Origin: Agrobacterium fabrum
GTDB lineage: Bacteria > Pseudomonadota > Alphaproteobacteria > Rhizobiales > Rhizobiaceae
Direction: 5' to 3'
DNA: 19,688 nt
Assembly (NCBI GenBank): GCA_003241215.1
Contig: QFOL01000040.1
Location: 1 to 19,688, forward strand
Part shown: in pieces, positions 16,432-19,688 of the stretch
Numbering within the stretch: the first letter of the stretch is position 1
Layout: every line of letters begins with the position of its first letter
Translations under genes and position numbers: made by a program
The notes under the pieces: model-generated
Told to the model about the DNA's origin: nothing
Seen by the model: the letters and a program-made list of their open reading frames with translations, nothing else
Databases searched by the model: none

Positions 16432-16824
16432 TCAGCCCTGCCCCGTCATATGCACCAGTTCCCAGACGTGCCCGTCGGGATCCTGAAAACTGCCGGCATA
16501 CATGAAGCCATGGTCCTGAACCGGTTTCCAGCCATTGCCGCCAGATGCAAGCGCGGTTGCGATCATCCGGTCGATTTCTTCGCGGCTTCCGGCGGAAAGA
16601 CAGGTCAGAACCTCGGTGCTGCTCTTGGCGTCAGCGATATCCCCATTGATGAAATCGCGAAAACGCTCTTCCTGGAGCAACATCACGAAGATGTTCTCCT
16701 CAACGATCATGCAGAGCGTGCGGTCATCCGAATATTCCGGATTGAAGCTGAAACCGAGAGCCGTGAAGAAGCTTCTCGATGTCTCGATATTCTTGACCGG
16801 CAGATTGACGAAAATCATGCGCAT
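16432..16824 (-). CDS. VOC (glyoxalase/bleomycin-resistance fold) family protein
   Basis: A 130-residue single-domain protein of the vicinal oxygen chelate superfamily, which includes glyoxalase I, dioxygenases and antibiotic-binding proteins. Visible are MIFVNLPVKNIETSRSFFTA with ALGFSFNPEYSDD at the N-terminus, a mid-protein FVMLLQEERF strand, and the C-terminal FQDPDGHVWELVHM that usually carries a metal-ligand Glu. The start at 16824 is chosen for the GGAGGAG eight bases upstream; the frame is open 13 codons further. It lies 91 nt after the Uup-type gene on the same strand and may be cotranscribed with it, ending just before the thi promoter. Such small VOC proteins have very varied substrates, so no reaction is assigned. 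Confidence 0.8.
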   Translation of the reverse strand: MRMIFVNLPVKNIETSRSFFTALGFSFNPEYSDDRTLCMIVEENIFVMLLQEERFRDFINGDIADAKSSTEVLTCLSAGSREEIDRMIATALASGGNGWKPVQDHGFMYAGSFQDPDGHVWELVHMTGQG

Positions 16825-16915
16825 TTTCAGAACTCCTCCGACAACGCCGGCATAGAACGGCAATTCCGCCTGTCTGTCAAAGACCAGGGAAGGATCGCAT
16901 TGCGACCGACCGCCT

Positions 16916-18742
16916 TCAGCCCTCCAGTTCCTCGCGCAGCATCTCCAGTTCCAGCCATTCCTCTTCCATGCGCTCCAGCTTTTCGCGCAGCTTCGCCATC
17001 TCCTGCGCCAATGTGTTGAAGGCGGCCGGGTCCTTGGTAAAGAGCTGAGGATCGGCCATGCGCTGCTCCCGTTTTGCGATTTCGCCCTGGGCCTTTTCCA
17101 TTTCCTTCGGCAGATTTTCGAGCGCGAATTTCTGCTTGAAAGAAAGCTTGCCTTTAGCCTTCGAAGGATCCTGCGACGCAGAAGCGGAAGGTGCGGCCTT
17201 TGCCTTTTCCTGTTTCTCGGTCCTGCGTTTTTCTTCGGCGGCGCCCTTGCGCTGCGCCATCATGTCCGAATAACCGCCGGCATATTCGATCCAGCGTCCA
17301 TCGGGCTCATCGGGATTAACGGGCGCGATGGTGGACGTGACGGTGCGGTCGAGGAAATCGCGATCGTGGCTGACCAGAATGACTGTGCCGGAAAAGCCCG
17401 CAACGATTTCCTGCAACAGGTCGAGCGTTTCGATATCGAGATCGTTGGTCGGCTCGTCGAGGATCAGAAGATTGGTCGGCCGCGCCAGGATGCGCGCCAG
17501 AATAAGACGGGCGCGCTCGCCGCCGGAAAGGTTGCGGATCGGCGTGCGGGCCTGTTCCGGCTGGAACAGGAAATCCTTCATATAGCCCGTCACATGTTTC
17601 AATTCGCCATTGACCAGCAGATTCTCGCCGCGGCCATCGGTCAGATAATGCGCGAGCGTATCGTTGGGATTGAGATCCTCGCGTTTCTGGTCAAGCGTCG
17701 CGATCTCCAGATTGGTGCCGAGCTTCACAGTGCCGCTATCGGGCTCAAGCTGGCCGGTGAGCATCTTCAGAAGCGTGGTTTTGCCGGCGCCGTTCGGACC
17801 GACGAAACCGATGCAATCGCCGCGGTGGACGCGCAGCGAAAACGGCGCGACGATCACGCGCTTGCCATAAGACTTGGTGATGGCATCGGCCTCGATGACC
17901 AGCTTGCCGGATTCCCGCCCTTCGGTGACGGTCGCCTGCACCGTGCCCTGCGGCCCCTTATGGCCGCGATATTCCGCACGCATGGCCTGAAGCTCGCCGA
18001 CGCGGCGCATGTTGCGCTTGCGCCTTGCGGTCACGCCATAACGCATCCAGTGTTCTTCGCGCTCGATGGCCTTGCCGAGCTTGTGCTGCTCCAGTTCTTC
18101 CTCTTCCAGCACCTTGTCTCGCCATTCCTCAAAATGGGCAAAACCGCGATTGAGACGGCGGGACTGGCCACGATCCAGCCATACGGTCGAGGTCGAGACC
18201 TTTTCGAGAAAACGCCGGTCGTGCGAAATCAGCACCAGTGCGCTGCGCGTCTGCTGCAGCTCGCTTTCAAGCCATTCGATGGTGGGCAGATCCAGATGGT
18301 TGGTCGGTTCGTCCAGCATCAGAATATCGGGCTCCGGCGCCATCACGCGGGCAAGGGCGGCGCGGCGTGCTTCACCGCCGGAAAGGCTCACCGGATTTTC
18401 CTGTCCCGTCAACCCGAGGTGCTCGAGAAGATAGGTGACACGATAGGGATCGTCACCCGGCCCCAGCCCCGCCTCGGCATAGGCCTGAACCGTGTCGTAA
18501 CCGGCAAAATCCGGCGCCTGTTCCAGATAACGGATGGTGGCCGCCGGATGCCGGAAAACCTCACCCGACTGCGCTTCGACAAGGCCCGCGGCGATCTTCA
18601 TCAGCGTCGACTTGCCCGAACCGTTGCGCCCGACGAGACAGATGCGGTCGCCCGGCTCCACCTGGAGGTTGGCTCCATCGAGCAGCGGGGTCACACCGAA
18701 GGTCAGCTTGATGTCATCGAGTTTCAAAATTGGGGGTGCCAA
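16916..18742 (-). CDS. uup: ABC-F family ATPase, Uup-type
   Basis: Soluble protein with two ABC ATPase domains and no membrane part; ABC-F proteins act on ribosomes, and Uup has also been linked to transposon precise excision. Of 608 residues, domain 1 has Walker A GRNGSGKST (38-46), signature SLSGGE (119-124) and LMLDEPTNHLDLPTIEWLE. A linker of about 80 charged residues follows (EELEQHKLGKAIEREE and onwards). Domain 2 has Walker A GPNGAGKTT (315-323), NLSGGE (404-409) and LLILDEPTNDLDIETLD. The C-terminal 60 or so residues are a predicted coiled coil, the Uup hallmark. The start appears to be TTG at 18742, with GGAG nine bases upstream inside the preceding gene. It begins only 4 nt after the thiamine pyrophosphokinase stop, so the two are cotranscribed. 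Confidence 0.87.
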   Translation of the reverse strand: MAPPILKLDDIKLTFGVTPLLDGANLQVEPGDRICLVGRNGSGKSTLMKIAAGLVEAQSGEVFRHPAATIRYLEQAPDFAGYDTVQAYAEAGLGPGDDPYRVTYLLEHLGLTGQENPVSLSGGEARRAALARVMAPEPDILMLDEPTNHLDLPTIEWLESELQQTRSALVLISHDRRFLEKVSTSTVWLDRGQSRRLNRGFAHFEEWRDKVLEEEELEQHKLGKAIEREEHWMRYGVTARRKRNMRRVGELQAMRAEYRGHKGPQGTVQATVTEGRESGKLVIEADAITKSYGKRVIVAPFSLRVHRGDCIGFVGPNGAGKTTLLKMLTGQLEPDSGTVKLGTNLEIATLDQKREDLNPNDTLAHYLTDGRGENLLVNGELKHVTGYMKDFLFQPEQARTPIRNLSGGERARLILARILARPTNLLILDEPTNDLDIETLDLLQEIVAGFSGTVILVSHDRDFLDRTVTSTIAPVNPDEPDGRWIEYAGGYSDMMAQRKGAAEEKRRTEKQEKAKAAPSASASQDPSKAKGKLSFKQKFALENLPKEMEKAQGEIAKREQRMADPQLFTKDPAAFNTLAQEMAKLREKLERMEEEWLELEMLREELEG

Positions 18743-18746
18743 GGCG

Positions 18747-19400
18747 TCAGGCTCCGGTCAGATCATAGGGGCGGGCGAGCACGATGGCTTTTCCGCTTTT
18801 CAGCGAGAAATGCACGGGGCCGCCATTCGCGACATTGGAAATAGTGCGGGAGGAGCCGAAAGCAAGCGCGAAATCCTTGAGCGGATAACGCACATTGCCG
18901 ATATCGAGCCCCTCAAGGGCGGTGAACCCGGTAACCGAGAACAGCGAGCCGGCCGGCAGGTCGACATTGAGTGAGCCGGGGAGCAGCGGCTGCGCTTCCT
19001 CTTCACCGGAGGTCAGCGTTATATCGAGACCGCGTTCCGCAAGCGCCACCGCATAAAGCAGGTGCTGAAGCGCATGGTCGCTTCGAGCCCCGCCGAGAGC
19101 GCCCACCAATATCAGCGCATGCGCGCCGCGGAAAAGAGCCTCCGAGACAGCGATTTCACCGTCCGTCACGGCCTTTGCTGCTGGATAGGGTTGCCGCGTC
19201 ACATCGGGCCAGGCGTTGAGCAGCTCTTCGCTGGCGGAATCGAAATCCCCCACCCAAAGCTCCGGCCTGAGACCGAGCGGCGCTGCATGGCGCATGCCGC
19301 CATCGGCCGCGATCACGCGGCTGTTCGCGACCGCTGCCTTCAGACGATCGGTCACCGTGACATCGCCGCCAAGAAGAATGGTGAAGCGCTCTTTATCCAT
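18747..19400 (-). CDS. thiN: Thiamine pyrophosphokinase
   Basis: Converts thiamine plus ATP to thiamine pyrophosphate and AMP, the activation step for salvaged thiamine. Of 217 residues, the ThiN/TPK motifs are all present: IAADGGMRHA (30-39), WVGDFDS (49-55), the TDGEIAVSEAL stretch (79-89), GALGGARSDHALQH (100-113) and SSRTISN (183-189) near the C-terminus, which forms the thiamine-binding half. GGCAGGG just upstream supports the ATG at 19400. It heads a likely operon with the Uup-type gene and possibly the VOC gene, and diverges from metA. No TPP riboswitch precedes it, in contrast to the importer genes 2.4 kb downstream. Confidence 0.9.
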   Translation of the reverse strand: MDKERFTILLGGDVTVTDRLKAAVANSRVIAADGGMRHAAPLGLRPELWVGDFDSASEELLNAWPDVTRQPYPAAKAVTDGEIAVSEALFRGAHALILVGALGGARSDHALQHLLYAVALAERGLDITLTSGEEEAQPLLPGSLNVDLPAGSLFSVTGFTALEGLDIGNVRYPLKDFALAFGSSRTISNVANGGPVHFSLKSGKAIVLARPYDLTGA

Positions 19401-19442
19401 GCCCTGCCTTATCGCACCTCGGCCAAAAATGGAAAGCCGAAA

Positions 19443-19457
19443 GCCGATGAAATCGGC
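19443..19457. promoter_or_regulatory. Inverted repeat between thiN and metA
   Basis: GCCGAT-GAA-ATCGGC is a perfect 6-bp inverted repeat with a 3-nt centre. It ends five bases before the metA -35 box and lies 43 nt upstream of the thiN start. It could be an operator or simply a small hairpin in the thiN leader. Confidence 0.3.
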
Positions 19458-19462
19458 CTATA

Positions 19463-19491
19463 TTGATTTTCGCCGGCTTCGGGATTATGAA
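19463..19491 (+). promoter_or_regulatory. Sigma70-like promoter of metA
   Basis: TTGATT (19463-19468) and TATGAA (19486-19491) are 17 nt apart. The predicted start near 19498 coincides with the 5' edge of the SAM-II aptamer at 19499, which supports the call. Confidence 0.6.
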
Positions 19492-19497
19492 ACGCCT

Positions 19498-19552
19498 CAG
19501 TGGTGATTTGCCGACCGGCTTGCAGCCACTTTAAAGAAGTCGCTAAAGGGTC
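19498..19552 (+). promoter_or_regulatory. SAM-II riboswitch (metA-type) upstream of metA
   Basis: AGTGG (19499-19503) pairs with CCACT (19526-19530) to form P1. CGAC in its loop (19512-19515) pairs with GTCG (19539-19542) downstream, giving the pseudoknot that defines the class. The conserved GATTTG after the 5' strand, CTTGCAGCCAC, the A-rich linker TTTAAAGAAGT and the terminal GCTAAAGGG are all present. SAM binding should lower metA expression when methionine-derived SAM is abundant. Confidence 0.95.
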
Positions 19553-19575
19553 GAGGAAAAAGGCAATTTCCTGGG

Positions 19576-19610
19576 ACCGGCCGCGATTTCGCTGCCGGTT
19601 TTTTTGTTTT
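19576..19610 (+). terminator. Intrinsic terminator between the SAM-II riboswitch and metA
   Basis: ACCGGC (19576-19581) pairs with GCCGGT (19594-19599); an inner GCG/CGC helix (19583-19585 with 19590-19592) extends it across a C/T mismatch. T7-G-T4 follows. It lies 24 nt after the aptamer and 40 nt before metA, the right place for transcription attenuation of metA. Confidence 0.85.
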
Positions 19611-19649
19611 CGCAACGTTCTTTACGTGATCCGGAAAAGAGAGTTCGAC

Positions 19650-19688
19650 ATGCCGATCAAGATTCCCGATACGCTTCCCGCCTTTGAG
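19650..19688 (+). CDS. metA: Homoserine O-acyltransferase MetA (first 13 codons)
   Basis: Only MPIKIPDTLPAFE is in the window, the conserved N-terminus of MetA, which acylates homoserine at the start of methionine synthesis. GAAAAGAGAG just upstream is a usable ribosome binding site. The SAM-II riboswitch ahead, which is typically found before metA, metX or metZ, strongly supports the call. Whether the acyl group is succinyl or acetyl cannot be judged from this fragment. Confidence 0.88.
   Translation, partial: MPIKIPDTLPAFE

Noticed and set aside
17366..18844. 492-codon + strand frame opposite the ABC-F gene
   Set aside because: The ABC-F gene on the - strand has two full sets of Walker and signature motifs; the antisense frame has none.
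1..19688. CRISPR arrays, insertion sequences, tRNA or rRNA genes
   Set aside because: I saw no regularly spaced direct repeats, no transposase-like frame with terminal inverted repeats and no tRNA-like or rRNA-like sequence in the window.

Overview
The window looks like a chromosomal segment of an alphaproteobacterium of the Rhizobiaceae, most likely Agrobacterium or a close relative. The reasons are the GC-rich coding sequence, ribosomal proteins S16 and L19 with long alanine-rich tails, a LeuC whose cluster cysteines fall at 350/410/413, and a SAM-II (metA-type) riboswitch ahead of a metA start, which is a typically alphaproteobacterial arrangement. The species is inferred from features read by eye; no database search was run.

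Layout. 1-3294 (+) is the ribosome/tRNA block rpsP (5' end cut) - rimM - trmD - rplS, interrupted by an oppositely oriented TauE/SafE-family membrane protein gene (1740-2486). 3622-7805 (+) is a compact type I secretion cassette: a PrtD-type ABC exporter, an HlyD-type adaptor overlapping it by 8 nt, and, after an AT-rich spacer, a 320-residue RTX-type calcium-binding protein that is the probable cargo. A perfect 18-bp terminator closes it. 7928-9205 (-) is an MFS transporter of the anion:cation symporter type. It diverges from leuC (9631-11040, +) across a 425-bp regulatory region with an operator-like palindrome, a good leuC promoter and a long leuC leader. leuC ends at a bidirectional terminator facing an M48 metalloprotease lipoprotein with a LysM-like tail (11099-12625, -).

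12867-16380 (-) is a thiamine import operon, thiB-thiP-thiQ, behind a clear TPP riboswitch. Upstream on the same strand lie a VOC/glyoxalase-fold protein, a Uup-type ABC-F ATPase and thiamine pyrophosphokinase. Import (ThiBPQ) and pyrophosphorylation of the imported thiamine are therefore encoded within about 6 kb, but only the importer is directly preceded by the riboswitch. The window ends in a regulatory region (19401-19649) with a sigma70-like promoter, a SAM-II pseudoknot riboswitch and a strong intrinsic terminator ahead of the first 13 codons of metA.

Most of the window is ordinary core genome. The parts worth a second look are the secretion cassette with its small RTX protein of unknown role, the terminator between the SAM-II aptamer and metA, the long leuC leader, the dyad-symmetric sites ahead of the TauE and MFS genes, and an Asp-to-Glu change at the catalytic position of TrmD.
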